DNA from: an uncultured Pelagibacteraceae bacterium | GTDB lineage: Bacteria > Pseudomonadota > Alphaproteobacteria > Pelagibacterales > Pelagibacteraceae | DNA length: 64,000 nucleotides | Direction: 5' to 3' | Assembly (NCBI GenBank): GCA_902611265.1 | Contig: CACLYY010000004.1 | Coordinates: 1 to 64,000, forward strand | Part shown: one piece after another, positions 52,593 through 64,000 of the stretch | Layout of the letters: the number at the start of each line of letters is the position of its first letter | Position numbering within the stretch: position 1 is the stretch's first letter | The notes under the pieces: model-generated | Told to the model about the DNA's origin: nothing | Databases searched by the model: none | What the model saw: the letters and a program-made list of their open reading frames with translations, nothing else | Made by a program: the position numbers and the translations under genes

Positions 52593-53731
52593 AAAGAAAG
52601 TTATATTTATATCCATTTTTTTTACTAATTTTTTTTTTTCAAACCAATTTAGTTAATTCTTCTGAAGACAATGTATATAAAAAAATTGATATTTTCTCAG
52701 AAGTTCTAGATAAAATTAATAAAGAATTTGTTGATGAAGTAAATCAAAGTGAAGCAATGGACGCAGCGATTAATGGTGTGCTGCAGTCACTAGATCCATA
52801 CTCTGCATATATGACTCCAGAATTATATGAAAGTATGCAAACAGAAACTAGTGGTGAATTTGGCGGATTAGGAATTGAAGTAAGTATGGAAGCTGGAGTA
52901 ATTAAAGTTATAACACCTATGGATGACTCGCCAGCAGCTGAGGCTGGAGTAAAAGCTGGAGATTACATAGTAAAAATTAATGACATTCAAGTACAAGGTA
53001 AATCTTTAAGTGAAGCAGTTGATATTATGAGAGGACCTGTGGGAACAGATATAGAAATAACTGTTCGAAGAAGAGGAGAAAGAAAAGCATTAATTTTTAA
53101 CATAACAAGAGAAAAAATTAAAGTAGCTTCAGTTAAATCTGAAATTTTAGATAATCAAACTGGATATCTTAGACTTACATCATTTAATGAAAATAGTGGT
53201 GATCAAATTAAAGATAAAATTAAAGAATTTAAACAAAATGATAAAATTAAAAATTATATTTTAGATTTAAGAAATAATCCTGGTGGTTTACTTTCTCAAG
53301 CAATCAAAATCACAGATTTTTTTATTGATAGTGGAGAAATTGTATCAACTAAAAGTAGGAGAAAATATGAAAGTAGAAAGTTTTTTGCTAGAACAGGTGA
53401 TTTGATAAATGGAGATACCATTGTTGTTCTAATAAATTATGGTTCTGCCTCAGCATCTGAAATAGTAGCAGGTGCTCTTAAAGATCATAAAAGGGCAATA
53501 ATAATTGGAGAAAATAGTTATGGCAAAGGATCTGTGCAATCTATCATTCCTTTAAAAAATAAAGGCGCAATTAGACTAACAGTTTCTAAATATTATTTAC
53601 CCTCGGGAAAATCTATATCTGATGTAGGTGTGTCACCTGACATTGAGGTTGTAGAGGGATCTGATGGTTTTAGATTTAATACGGATACAGATAATCAACT
53701 TCAATACGCTCTTAAACTTCTTAACGGTTAG
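52589..53731 (+). CDS. ctpA: Carboxy-terminal processing protease CtpA (S41)
   Basis: Exported serine/lysine peptidase of 380 residues with a signal peptide (about 1-23), a PDZ domain (about 95-175) with GGLGIEVSMEAG and a C-terminal protease domain. The catalytic Ser is in NYGSASASEIVAGAL and the Lys in SYGKGSVQSI. It trims C-termini of envelope proteins or murein hydrolases. Its end abuts rppH. Confidence 0.95.
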   Translation: MKRKLYLYPFFLLIFFFQTNLVNSSEDNVYKKIDIFSEVLDKINKEFVDEVNQSEAMDAAINGVLQSLDPYSAYMTPELYESMQTETSGEFGGLGIEVSMEAGVIKVITPMDDSPAAEAGVKAGDYIVKINDIQVQGKSLSEAVDIMRGPVGTDIEITVRRRGERKALIFNITREKIKVASVKSEILDNQTGYLRLTSFNENSGDQIKDKIKEFKQNDKIKNYILDLRNNPGGLLSQAIKITDFFIDSGEIVSTKSRRKYESRKFFARTGDLINGDTIVVLINYGSASASEIVAGALKDHKRAIIIGENSYGKGSVQSIIPLKNKGAIRLTVSKYYLPSGKSISDVGVSPDIEVVEGSDGFRFNTDTDNQLQYALKLLNG

Positions 53732-53732
53732 A

Positions 53733-54212
53733 ATGATTGATAAATACAAAAATTTGCCACTCCGAAGTGGCGTTGGGATAGTTGTTTTAAATAGAGAAAA
53801 TAAAGTTTTTGTGGCAAAAAGAATAGATAATAAAAAAGACTTTTGGCAAATGCCACAGGGAGGAGTTGATAAGGGAGAAGATCTTTATGAGGCCGCCATT
53901 AGGGAATTAAATGAAGAAACTAGTATTAAGTCAGTAACTTTAATAAAAAAGATAGATAGTTTATTGACATACCACTTACCAGATGAACTCTTGGGGATAA
54001 TCTGGAAGGGTAAATACAAAGGACAAATACAGCAATGGTATATAATGAGATTCGATGGTGACGAAAATGAAATAAATATTAAAACTAAAAACCCAGAGTT
54101 TCTTGAATGGAAGTGGGTTGATATAGATGAAATTACTAAATTAGTTGTAAATTTTAAACTTCATGTATATGAAAAAATTCAGCAGGAAGTAAAAAAAATA
54201 TTAATTAATTGA
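53733..54212 (+). CDS. rppH: RNA pyrophosphohydrolase RppH (Nudix)
   Basis: Nudix hydrolase of 159 residues that removes 5' pyrophosphate from mRNA, starting degradation. The Nudix box is GGVDKGEDLYEAAIREL followed by NEETS; FWQMPQGG and IWKGKYKGQIQQWYIMRF are RppH-specific. The start is the ATG at 53733, just past the ctpA stop; upstream in-frame starts would lie in ctpA and lengthen the protein abnormally. It converges on atpC with a 12-nt overlap. Confidence 0.95.
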   Translation: MIDKYKNLPLRSGVGIVVLNRENKVFVAKRIDNKKDFWQMPQGGVDKGEDLYEAAIRELNEETSIKSVTLIKKIDSLLTYHLPDELLGIIWKGKYKGQIQQWYIMRFDGDENEINIKTKNPEFLEWKWVDIDEITKLVVNFKLHVYEKIQQEVKKILIN

Positions 54213-54592
54213 CTTTAATACTTCAATTTTCTGATCTAATAAATATTTTTCTTGATCACTAATTTCAGAGTTACCAAGCTCCTCTTCAGCTGATTTCTGA
54301 ATTTCAGATATTTTTCCTTTATCAATATCTTTTAAATTTAAAATAAGACTAGTTAATATAGAGAGATTATTATTTTTAAACTCAATTATACCATCATTTA
54401 CATAGTAGCTATCCTCTCCAGATTTTGAAAAGACTTTGATAATCCCTGGTTTTAAAAATGAAATGATAGAAATATGATCCTTTAAAATTCCAATCTCACC
54501 TTCATATGCTGGCACTACTACTTCAGTCACATCATCTTTTAATAAAAAAGACTTTTCAGGGTTAACTATTTCTAATGAATATTCCTCGCTCA

Positions 54593-54593
<1 letters not shown>
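54201..54593 (-). CDS. atpC: F1F0 ATP synthase subunit epsilon
   Basis: F1 central-stalk subunit, 130 residues, with the N-terminal beta-sandwich (SFLLKDDVTEVVVPAYEGEIGILKD-type block) and a C-terminal helical part. It can inhibit ATP hydrolysis. Last gene of the atpHAGDC operon; starts in a TAATG with atpD. Ends overlapping rppH, so the operon has no intergenic terminator. Confidence 0.94.
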
Positions 54594-56889
<2,296 letters not shown>

Positions 56890-56893
56890 AATT

Positions 56894-58429
56894 TTAAGCG
56901 CTAAAATCTTTTTTAAGTTGGAGAATAATTTCGTTTAAAATTTTCTCGTGCTCATCATCAAGTTTTCCAGATGTAGTAATAGCTTCGATGATTTCAGGTT
57001 TTTCAGCTTTACATTTTTCAATTATTTTATTTTCGAAACTTGAGATATCTTTTTGTTCAATATCATCAAGATGCCCTTTTACACCACAGAAAATAGAAAT
57101 TACTTGTTCTGCCACAGTCATTGGTGAATACTGATTTTGTTTTAGAAGCTCAGTTAATTTTGAACCTCTATTAAGTAATTTTTGGGTTGATGCATCAAGG
57201 TCTGAACCAAATTGTGCAAATGCTGCCATCTCTCTGTATTGTGCTAGTTCTAATTTCATTGAACCAGAAACTTTTTTCATCGCTTTAGTTTGCGCTGAAG
57301 ATCCCACTCTTGAAACTGATAATCCAACATTTATTGCAGGTCTAATACCTTGGTTAAAAAGCTCCGTTTCTAAAAATATTTGACCATCGGTAATAGAGAT
57401 TACATTTGTTGGTATAAATGCTGAAACATCCCCCCCTTGAGTTTCAATAATAGGTAGAGCGGTCAGAGATCCACCACCATGTTCATCACTTAACTTGGCT
57501 GCTCTTTCAAGCAATCTGCTGTGTAAATAAAATACATCACCTGGATATGCCTCTCTTCCAGGCGGTCTTCTCAACAAAAGAGACATTTGTCTGTAAGCTA
57601 CAGCTTGTTTTGATAAATCATCATAAATTATTAGAGCATGCATACCATTATCTCTAAAGTATTCACCCATTGCACATCCAGTATAAGGTGCTAAAAATTG
57701 TAATGGTGCAGCATCTGAAGCCGTTGCAGCAACTATTGTTGTATATTCCATTGCTCCAGCCTCCTCTAATGTTTTTTCTATTTGCCTCACAGTAGATCTT
57801 TTTTGACCAACTGCTACGTAAATACAATATAATTTTTTCTTTTCATCTCCAGACTCATTAATTTTCTTCTGATTTATAATTGCATCAATAGCAACTGCTG
57901 TTTTGCCAGTTTGTCTATCCCCGATAATTAGCTCTCTTTGTCCTCTTCCAATTGGTACCAAACTATCAATTGATTTTAGGCCGGTTTGCATTGGTTCGCT
58001 AACTGATTTACGTGGAATTATACCTGGAGCTTTAACTTCAACTCTGCTTCTCTTTACACTTTTATCTAGTGCGCCCTTCCCATCAATTGGATTTCCTAAA
58101 CCATCAACTACTCTACCAAGCAATTCCTTGCCAACTGGAGTATCAACAATCGCACCTGTTCTTTTTACAGTATCACCTTCTCTTACTGATTTATCGTCAC
58201 CAAAAATTACGACACCTACATTTTCACTTTCCAAATTTAATGCCATTCCTTTTGAGCCATCAGAAAATTCTACCATTTCACCCGCTTGAACATTATCTAA
58301 ACCATATATTCTAGCAATACCATCTCCTACTGATAAAACCTGACCTACTTCAGTTACTTCAGCTTTATCTCCAAATTTCTTAATTTGCTCTTTTAATATC
58401 TTTGTTACTTCTGACGGATTTATTTCCAT
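56894..58429 (-). CDS. atpA: F1F0 ATP synthase subunit alpha
   Basis: Non-catalytic subunit, 511 residues: P-loop [15 protein letters not shown] near residue 170, [20 protein letters not shown], and [16 protein letters not shown] carrying the arginine finger that completes the beta active site. Order atpH-A-G-D-C without the F0 genes is alphaproteobacterial. No anomaly noted. Confidence 0.98.
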   Translation of the reverse strand: MEINPSEVTKILKEQIKKFGDKAEVTEVGQVLSVGDGIARIYGLDNVQAGEMVEFSDGSKGMALNLESENVGVVIFGDDKSVREGDTVKRTGAIVDTPVGKELLGRVVDGLGNPIDGKGALDKSVKRSRVEVKAPGIIPRKSVSEPMQTGLKSIDSLVPIGRGQRELIIGDRQTGKTAVAIDAIINQKKINESGDEKKKLYCIYVAVGQKRSTVRQIEKTLEEAGAMEYTTIVAATASDAAPLQFLAPYTGCAMGEYFRDNGMHALIIYDDLSKQAVAYRQMSLLLRRPPGREAYPGDVFYLHSRLLERAAKLSDEHGGGSLTALPIIETQGGDVSAFIPTNVISITDGQIFLETELFNQGIRPAINVGLSVSRVGSSAQTKAMKKVSGSMKLELAQYREMAAFAQFGSDLDASTQKLLNRGSKLTELLKQNQYSPMTVAEQVISIFCGVKGHLDDIEQKDISSFENKIIEKCKAEKPEIIEAITTSGKLDDEHEKILNEIILQLKKDFSA

Positions 58430-58987
58430 TTATGCCTCTATCATTTTATTTTCAATTTGTTGTAATTTATTTTTAATAGAGGTGTCTACCATAATACTTC
58501 CAACTTGTATTATTAATCCTCCAATTAAACTTTTATCGAACTTATAGTCTAATTTTATTTTTGAACTAAAATTTTTTGACAAATCGTTTTTAATTTTATC
58601 GATTTGATCATTTGATAATTCTTTTGAAGATATTAATTCAGCTTTAACTTCACCTCTTTTTTTTGAACAAGTATTGACAAAGTCCTGAAGAATTAATTGC
58701 ACAAAAAAAAATCTTCTTTTTGAAATCAAAAAACTCAGAAACTTAATAAGTAATTTATTTAAATTATACATCTCCGCAATTTTTGATAAAATATTATTTA
58801 AATCCTGAACTGAGTTTGTCGGGTCTTTTATTAAAGAATTAAAATCTTCGCTTTCCTGAATTAATTTTAAAAAGAGGTTAGAGTGACCTTCTACTTCTTC
58901 TAATGAATTCTCTTCATTAGATAATTCATAAAGTGCTAACGAGTATCTACTCGCGGTTGTCACTGAAAAACTGTTATTTTTACTCAA
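58430..58987 (-). CDS. atpH: F1F0 ATP synthase subunit delta
   Basis: Peripheral-stalk subunit connecting F1 to F0, 185 residues, mainly helical: TTASRYSLALYELSNEEN at its start and DKSLIGGLIIQVGSIMVDTSI, with the terminal LQQIENKM. The start is a TTG at 58987 supported by AAGAG upstream. First gene of the F1 operon; 98 nt upstream to priA contain the probable promoter (a weak TTGAAG/TAGTTA pair, 17 nt apart). Confidence 0.93.
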   Translation of the reverse strand: MSKNNSFSVTTASRYSLALYELSNEENSLEEVEGHSNLFLKLIQESEDFNSLIKDPTNSVQDLNNILSKIAEMYNLNKLLIKFLSFLISKRRFFFVQLILQDFVNTCSKKRGEVKAELISSKELSNDQIDKIKNDLSKNFSSKIKLDYKFDKSLIGGLIIQVGSIMVDTSIKNKLQQIENKMIEA

Positions 58988-59085
58988 TTTTAACTCTTAT
59001 TATTACTATGATTTTCTCGTGTAACTAGCACATGACTCTGTTGTCTTCAAGTATCAGATTGACCAAATATTGTTAAATTTTAAAG

Positions 59086-61041
59086 TTAATTGAAAGATAT
59101 TGGGTCAACATCAACCGTCAGTTTTATTTCTTTTGGTAATTTATAATTATTCAAGATTTGACTTAGTTTTCTTTGTATTTTTCTATTTTTATTTGATCTA
59201 ATAAGTAATCGATTTCTATATCTCCCCCTGACTTTATAGATTGGTGCGTTAACGGGTCCAAGAACTCGATCATCTAGATTATTTACCAAATAATTCTTAA
59301 GATTATTAGACTCTTGTTCTAATTTTAATTCTTTAGGAGATGTCAAAATCAAAGATACAAATCTTTGAAAAGGGGGTAAATTATAATTTTCTCTTAATTT
59401 AAGTTCATTATCTAAAAATATAAATGGATCAGGATCTGTAATTTGACTAATTATTTTTTGATTTTTTCCAAAAGTTTGAAAATATACTGTTGCAGGTTTG
59501 CCTGCTCTGCCAGCTCTTCCTGAAAGTTGATGATAGAGTTGTAAATTTTTTTCTGCCACTCTTAAGTCGTGACCATTTAATGTTAAATCAATATCTAACA
59601 CAACAATACAATTCAATTTAGGAAAATGAAAACCTTTTGAAATTAATTGAGTACCTACTAAAATATCAATTTCACCACTAACTATTTGATTTAGTTTTTC
59701 TACAGAGGATTTTTTACTCATTGTGTCACTTGAAAATATTGAAATTTTTTTGTCAGGAAATAATAATTTTACTTCCTCAGCAACTCTTTCAACACCACTT
59801 CCGCTAAAAACTAGATCACATTCATTACCTTTTTTACAATCTCTATTAAGATCACTTTTAAAACCACAGTAATGACATAAAAGTTTTTTTTTGTTTTTAT
59901 GAAAGACAAGATTAATCGAACAATGCGGACAAGAATATACATTTAAACAATTCTTGCATAATGCAAATGGTGCAAAACCTCTTCTATTAATAAAAAATAA
60001 TATTTGATCTTTTTTAATTAAATGCTCTTTGACTTTCTCTATAGTTTTATTTGATATCCAAGAATTTTTATTAAGCTTATTTAAATTCAGATCTATTATT
60101 TCGTAAGAGGGTAAATTTGCTTCTTTATATCTTTTTAATAGCCTAGAACCTGAATACTTACTTTTTTTTACGTTTGAATAAGTTTCGATTGACGGCACAG
60201 CAGTAACTAAATTAATTGGAATATTCTCAAATTTTGCTCTAGAGATAGCCATATCTCTAGCATTGTAAATTACTCCCTCATCTTGTTTAAAAGATTGATC
60301 ATGTTCTTCATCAACTATTATTAACCCTATATTCTTAAAAGGTAAAAATAAAGAAGATCTAGCTCCAATTACAACTTTTATTTTTCCAGAAGAAAGACCG
60401 CTCCAAATTACTTTTTTTCTTTTTAAACTGATGCCAGAATGCCAAACAGATGGATTAAATCCAAAAAATTCTTTGAATTTTTTCTCAAATTCAGCTGTTA
60501 ATCCAATTTCAGGCAATAGTATTAAGGCTTGCTTATTTTTTTCTAAAATATCAAATATGTGTTTAAAATATACAATGGTTTTTCCAGAACCAGTCGTGCC
60601 CTGTAATAAATGAACCCTAAATTTATTATCTTTATTTTTTAATTCATTTAATATTTTATTTTGATCTTTAGATAGTTTAAATTCTTTAGAACTATTTCTT
60701 TTTAAAAAAAAATTATATTCTTTATCATCAAAATTTTCGATTGCCTCACCACTTAATAAATGTAATTTTAAAGACATACCTTTGGGAACTAAATTGTATT
60801 CCGAAAACCAATTTAAAAACTTTATTGTCTCTTTTTTTAGAGGTTTAATATTTAATTTTTTATCAATTTCTTTTATTTTGAAACTTTTATTACTATTTTT
60901 TTCAAAATTATCCCAAACGACTCCTGTAATCTTAGATTTACCAAACGAGACCTTAACATACTCTCCAACTTTTAAATTTAAATTACTTTTATAAGTAAAT
61001 GGGTAATCAAAAATATTTGGTAAAAGAACTGGATATTTCAT
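59086..61041 (-). CDS. priA: Primosomal helicase PriA
   Basis: Replication-restart helicase, 651 residues. Walker A LQGTTGSGKTIVYF, DEEH box (LIIVDEEHDQSFK), helicase domain with GTQLISKGFHFP and HQLSGRAGRAGKPA. The zinc-binding region has CKNC, CPHC and CHYCG, but the last pair reads DCKKGNECD, spacing different from the canonical CPxC. N-terminal DNA-binding domain is short but present. It lies between lpd and the F1 operon, an order shared with rhizobia. Confidence 0.93.
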   Translation of the reverse strand: MKYPVLLPNIFDYPFTYKSNLNLKVGEYVKVSFGKSKITGVVWDNFEKNSNKSFKIKEIDKKLNIKPLKKETIKFLNWFSEYNLVPKGMSLKLHLLSGEAIENFDDKEYNFFLKRNSSKEFKLSKDQNKILNELKNKDNKFRVHLLQGTTGSGKTIVYFKHIFDILEKNKQALILLPEIGLTAEFEKKFKEFFGFNPSVWHSGISLKRKKVIWSGLSSGKIKVVIGARSSLFLPFKNIGLIIVDEEHDQSFKQDEGVIYNARDMAISRAKFENIPINLVTAVPSIETYSNVKKSKYSGSRLLKRYKEANLPSYEIIDLNLNKLNKNSWISNKTIEKVKEHLIKKDQILFFINRRGFAPFALCKNCLNVYSCPHCSINLVFHKNKKKLLCHYCGFKSDLNRDCKKGNECDLVFSGSGVERVAEEVKLLFPDKKISIFSSDTMSKKSSVEKLNQIVSGEIDILVGTQLISKGFHFPKLNCIVVLDIDLTLNGHDLRVAEKNLQLYHQLSGRAGRAGKPATVYFQTFGKNQKIISQITDPDPFIFLDNELKLRENYNLPPFQRFVSLILTSPKELKLEQESNNLKNYLVNNLDDRVLGPVNAPIYKVRGRYRNRLLIRSNKNRKIQRKLSQILNNYKLPKEIKLTVDVDPISFN

Positions 61042-61061
61042 AAATAAAGTTATGAAATATA

Positions 61062-62456
61062 TTAAGAGTGAATCTGCCTTTTATCTACAGATAATGCCGC
61101 CTCTTTAATTGCTTCTGAAAAAGTTGGATGCGCATGACAAGTTCTTGCAATATCCTCAGAACTAGCGCCAAATTCCATAGCTACAGACATCTCAGCGATC
61201 ATTTCTCCTGCATGTGGACCAATAATATGCACTCCTAAAACCCGATCTGTCGAGCTATCGGCTAATATTTTAACGAATCCCTCAGGCTCATTTATCGCTT
61301 TTGCTCTTGAATTTGCCATGAATGGAAATTTTCCAATTTTATAGCTAATATTTTTTTCTTTAAGTTGTTCTTCATTTTCACCTACATAAGCAACTTCTGG
61401 AGATGTGTATATCACCCCTGGTATCAAATTATAATTTACATGTCCAGATTGACCTGCAATCAATTCTGCAACAGCAATTCCCTCTTCCTCTGCTTTGTGA
61501 GCAAGCATAGGACCATCTATTACATCACCTATTGCATAAATATTTTTTATATTTGTCTCAAAATTTTTATCTACTTTAATTCTCCCTTTTTTATCAAGGA
61601 TCACACCAATTTTATCTAGGTTTAAATTGTCAGTATATGGTTTTCGACCAACAGAAATAAGAACTACATCTGCCTCAAGTTTGCTTTTTTTTCCATTATT
61701 AGAAATATCAACTATAACTCCTTCACTACTTTTAGAAATTTTTTCAACTTTAGTATTTAAATCAAATTTAATATTCTGTTTTTTTAAAATTTTCATAAAC
61801 TCGCTAGAAATTTCTTTATCTAAACCAGGGGTTATATGGTCAAGATACTCTACAACTTGTACTTCGGTTCCTAGTCTTGACCAAACTGATCCCATTTCTA
61901 ATCCAATATATCCTCCACCTACTACAATCATTTTTTTTGGAAGCTTAGAAATAGATAATGCCCCTGTTGAGGATAATATTTGCTTTTCATCGAACTCTAT
62001 TCCAGGGAGAGGTAAAGGAGCTGAGCCAGTACTAATGATTATTTTACTAGATTTTATCTTTGTCTCTTGATCATTATTTTTTACTGAAATCTCGTCTTTA
62101 GCTATTAAAGTTCCGGTCCCCTTAATGTACGTGACCTTATTTTTTTTAAATAGAAATTCTACACCTTTCGTCAATGTTGATACTGACTTTTCTTTATTTT
62201 CCATCATTTTTTTTAAATTTAGTTTCACCTCACCTGTCTCAATACCAATGTCTGCAAAATTTTTGGCTTTGTGAAAATTCTCAGAAAGATTTAATAAACT
62301 TTTTGATGGTATACATCCAATATTTAAACAAGTTCCTCCTAAGGAGCCTCTTGACTCAATGCACGCAGTATTTAATCCTAATTGTGCCAATCTTATAGCG
62401 CAAACATATCCCGCAGGACCACCACCAATTACTGTAACATCAAATTTATCATTCAT
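61062..62456 (-). CDS. lpd: Dihydrolipoamide dehydrogenase (E3)
   Basis: FAD disulfide oxidoreductase, 464 residues, reoxidising lipoamide with NAD+. FAD-binding GGGPAGYVCAIRLAQLG, redox-active disulfide GGTCLNIGCIPSK, NAD-binding VVGGGYIGLEMGSVW, FAD-binding YAIGDVIDGPMLAHKAEEEG, and the catalytic His-Glu HAHPTFSEAIKEA. Serves the 2-oxoglutarate dehydrogenase genes just upstream. Starts in TAATG with sucB. Confidence 0.97.
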   Translation of the reverse strand: MNDKFDVTVIGGGPAGYVCAIRLAQLGLNTACIESRGSLGGTCLNIGCIPSKSLLNLSENFHKAKNFADIGIETGEVKLNLKKMMENKEKSVSTLTKGVEFLFKKNKVTYIKGTGTLIAKDEISVKNNDQETKIKSSKIIISTGSAPLPLPGIEFDEKQILSSTGALSISKLPKKMIVVGGGYIGLEMGSVWSRLGTEVQVVEYLDHITPGLDKEISSEFMKILKKQNIKFDLNTKVEKISKSSEGVIVDISNNGKKSKLEADVVLISVGRKPYTDNLNLDKIGVILDKKGRIKVDKNFETNIKNIYAIGDVIDGPMLAHKAEEEGIAVAELIAGQSGHVNYNLIPGVIYTSPEVAYVGENEEQLKEKNISYKIGKFPFMANSRAKAINEPEGFVKILADSSTDRVLGVHIIGPHAGEMIAEMSVAMEFGASSEDIARTCHAHPTFSEAIKEAALSVDKRQIHS

Positions 62457-63796
62457 TATATATTTAAAAATAATCTCCTTGGATCTTGAAGATTCTCCTT
62501 AACAGTTTTTAGAAAAGTGACAGATTCTTTTCCATCTATTATTCTGTGATCATAAGATAATGCTAAATACATTATAGGTTTAATTTTAATTTCACCATCA
62601 ACGTTAACTGGTCTCTCTACAATATTGTGCATTCCCAATACTCCTGATTGAGGAGGATTCAAAATGGGAGTTGATAACATAGAGCCGTAAACTCCTCCGT
62701 TACTAATTGTAAATGTTCCTCCCTGAAGATCATCAATTGATAAATTTCCACTATTGGCTTTTTCAGATAGTCTTTTAATTTCTTTTTCTATATCAGCAAA
62801 TGACATTTCATCTGCATTTCTCAAAACTGGCACAACTAGACCTTTATCGGTACCAACTGCAAAACTTATGTTATAATAATTCTTATAAATAATATCTTCA
62901 CCCTCAATTTCTGCATTTATTGTTGGAAACAATTTTAGCCCAACAACACATGCTTTTACAAAGAAAGACATTAGTCCCAGCTTTATGCCATATCTATTTT
63001 TGAAATCCTCTTGGTTGTCTTTTCTCATCGAAATTATCCCAGACATATCAACTTCATTAAAAGTTGTTAACATTGCAGCATTTTCTTGGGCTTGTTTAAG
63101 TCTTTTAGCTATGGTTTGTCTTAACCTGGTCATTTTAATTCTCTCTTCCTCACCATATTGAATTTTTCTTTGATTAGGTTGTGGGTTGGTGCCCATTAAA
63201 GTTAAAAGGTCACTTTTTAATATTCTACCATCTCTCCCTGTTCCTTTAACCTTTTCTACATCAATATTATTTTCACTTACAATTTTTCTTACAGCAGGCG
63301 AAAGAACAATAGGATTAGTTTTTATGGGTTTGGTTGTTTGAACCTCATCGGTTAATATAAGAGGGTCTTCTTTGATCTCATCTAAAAGTTCCATAGGTTC
63401 TTCTTTGCTTGTTAGAGAAGTTTCGTTTGATTTTGGATTAGGTTTTTTTTCCACATCTAGATTTATGACATTAGTCTCTATCTCTTTTTTACTATCTTCA
63501 GTGATGGCTTCTATCTTCATTTCTTGTTTCGAAGACACTTTTTTCTCTATATTTGATTTTTCATTAGAAACTGAACCTAGCACTGCACCAACCTCAACAG
63601 TATCTCCTTCTTGTGAATTCATTTCTGATAATATGCCACTTATTGGAGAGGGGACCTCTAAATTTACTTTATCAGTCTCAAGTTCAACAATAGCTTCATC
63701 CACTTCAACTGAGTCGCCGGCTTTTTTAAGCCACTTTGAAACGGTTGCCTCTGTTATACTCTCTCCTAATTCTGGAACTAATATTTTTTCACTCAT
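62456..63796 (-). CDS. sucB: Dihydrolipoamide succinyltransferase (E2 of 2-oxoglutarate DH)
   Basis: 446 residues: lipoyl domain (1-75) with lipoylated lysine in [11 protein letters not shown], a long low-complexity acidic linker (about 80-150), the E3/E1-binding domain [20 protein letters not shown] near 165, and the catalytic domain (about 215-446) with the His in [10 protein letters not shown]. The [18 protein letters not shown] start and [17 protein letters not shown] support SucB over AceF. Coupled to sucA through TAATG. Confidence 0.96.
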   Translation of the reverse strand: MSEKILVPELGESITEATVSKWLKKAGDSVEVDEAIVELETDKVNLEVPSPISGILSEMNSQEGDTVEVGAVLGSVSNEKSNIEKKVSSKQEMKIEAITEDSKKEIETNVINLDVEKKPNPKSNETSLTSKEEPMELLDEIKEDPLILTDEVQTTKPIKTNPIVLSPAVRKIVSENNIDVEKVKGTGRDGRILKSDLLTLMGTNPQPNQRKIQYGEEERIKMTRLRQTIAKRLKQAQENAAMLTTFNEVDMSGIISMRKDNQEDFKNRYGIKLGLMSFFVKACVVGLKLFPTINAEIEGEDIIYKNYYNISFAVGTDKGLVVPVLRNADEMSFADIEKEIKRLSEKANSGNLSIDDLQGGTFTISNGGVYGSMLSTPILNPPQSGVLGMHNIVERPVNVDGEIKIKPIMYLALSYDHRIIDGKESVTFLKTVKENLQDPRRLFLNI

Positions 63797-64000
63797 TATT
63801 CAAAAACTTTTTTTATAATTTCTTCTTGTTCTACCAAATGCCTTTTTGCGTAGCCAGTTGCAGGTGATGCATCAGGATTTCTTCCAATATAAGAAATATT
63901 ATTATTTTTAGCTTTAATAGTTTCTAATGTCCATTGAATATAATCCCTCACTGAAAACCATGCTCCCATATTTTTTGGTTCCTCTTGACACCAATAGAAT
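63796..64000 (-). CDS. sucA: 2-oxoglutarate dehydrogenase E1 (3' end only)
   Basis: Only the last 67 codons are in the window; the rest is beyond the right edge. The visible sequence reads [20 protein letters not shown] and ends [13 protein letters not shown], with [17 protein letters not shown] before it, characteristic of the C-terminus of SucA (thiamine-diphosphate E1). The stop TAA overlaps the sucB ATG as TAATG. First gene of sucA-sucB-lpd-priA. Confidence 0.94.
   Translation of the reverse strand, partial: FYWCQEEPKNMGAWFSVRDYIQWTLETIKAKNNNISYIGRNPDASPATGYAKRHLVEQEEIIKKVFE

Noticed and set aside
53664-53732. Longer N-terminus for RppH
   Set aside because: Would lie in ctpA and precede the usual start; the ATG at 53733 immediately follows the ctpA stop.
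61627-62070. Open frame of 147 codons on the plus strand inside lpd
   Set aside because: Antisense shadow of a well-conserved gene; no ribosome site, no protein-family features, composition of a reverse-complement frame.
63372-63818. Open frame of 148 codons on the plus strand inside sucB/sucA
   Set aside because: Antisense to the lipoyl and linker regions; serine/phenylalanine-rich as expected of a reverse-complement frame of Lys/Glu-rich code.

Overview
This 64 kb window is very AT-rich, tightly packed chromosomal DNA from an alphaproteobacterium, almost certainly a member of the SAR11 / Pelagibacterales group. The basis is the mix of low GC, minimal intergenic space, a class I lysyl-tRNA synthetase, ChvG/ChvI and RegA/ActR regulators, an F1 operon separate from F0, the F1-inhibitor zeta protein, a SAM-II riboswitch before metX, and alphaproteobacterial gene orders (chvI-chvG-ahcY, tsaE-amgK-murU, obgE-proB-proA-nadD-rsfS-ctpA-rppH, sucA-sucB-lpd-priA-atp). 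Species cannot be named from the sequence alone. I see no rRNA, tRNA, transposon, prophage, CRISPR array or integron; nearly every base is coding.

Layout. 1-6.5 kb: a cyclopropane fatty acid synthase (cut by the window edge) behind a DapA-like aldolase, a GT9 glycosyltransferase, a membrane J-domain protein, oligopeptidase B, and a small heat-shock protein with an apparent ROSE-type RNA thermometer. 6.6-11.9 kb: a complete BMP-type (purine nucleoside family) ABC importer and a purine phosphoribosyltransferase. 11.9-20 kb: two DUF1330 proteins, AlkA-like glycosylase, DMT permease, MsrA, a sulfurtransferase, an RND pump with an unusual hairpin-less adaptor, and a lysozyme-fold lipoprotein. 20-30 kb: secreted nuclease, zeta inhibitor, GpmA, the TsaE-AmgK-MurU module, AhcY, ChvG/ChvI, PolA. 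30-36 kb: orphan ABC ATPase, RegA, and a polyamine operon (ODC-fold decarboxylase, deoxyhypusine-synthase-like protein, AguB, AguA) with an attenuator-like leader. 36-43 kb: queuosine-precursor transporter, L28, PyrD, LysS; TrkH, AmpG-like permease, NlpC/P60. 43-54 kb: TyrA and HisC, divergent MetX-MetW with SAM-II, GloB, L21, L27, Obg, ProB, ProA, NadD, RsfS, CtpA, RppH. 54-64 kb: F1-ATPase operon, PriA, Lpd, SucB and the 3' end of SucA.

How the genes fit together. Several scavenging or recycling routes are represented: purine uptake plus PRPP-dependent salvage, peptidoglycan recycling (AmpG-like permease, cytoplasmic NlpC/P60, AmgK, MurU), and the methionine cycle (AhcY, MetX/W, MsrA). Energy metabolism is represented by the 2-oxoglutarate dehydrogenase genes and F1-ATPase with its inhibitor.

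The most interesting signals are regulatory RNA and genome architecture: the ROSE-like element ahead of hsp20, the mutually exclusive hairpins ahead of the polyamine operon, and tail-to-tail genes whose stop codons overlap in a shared 4-bp YTAR sequence. I found no clear undescribed defence or mobile system.
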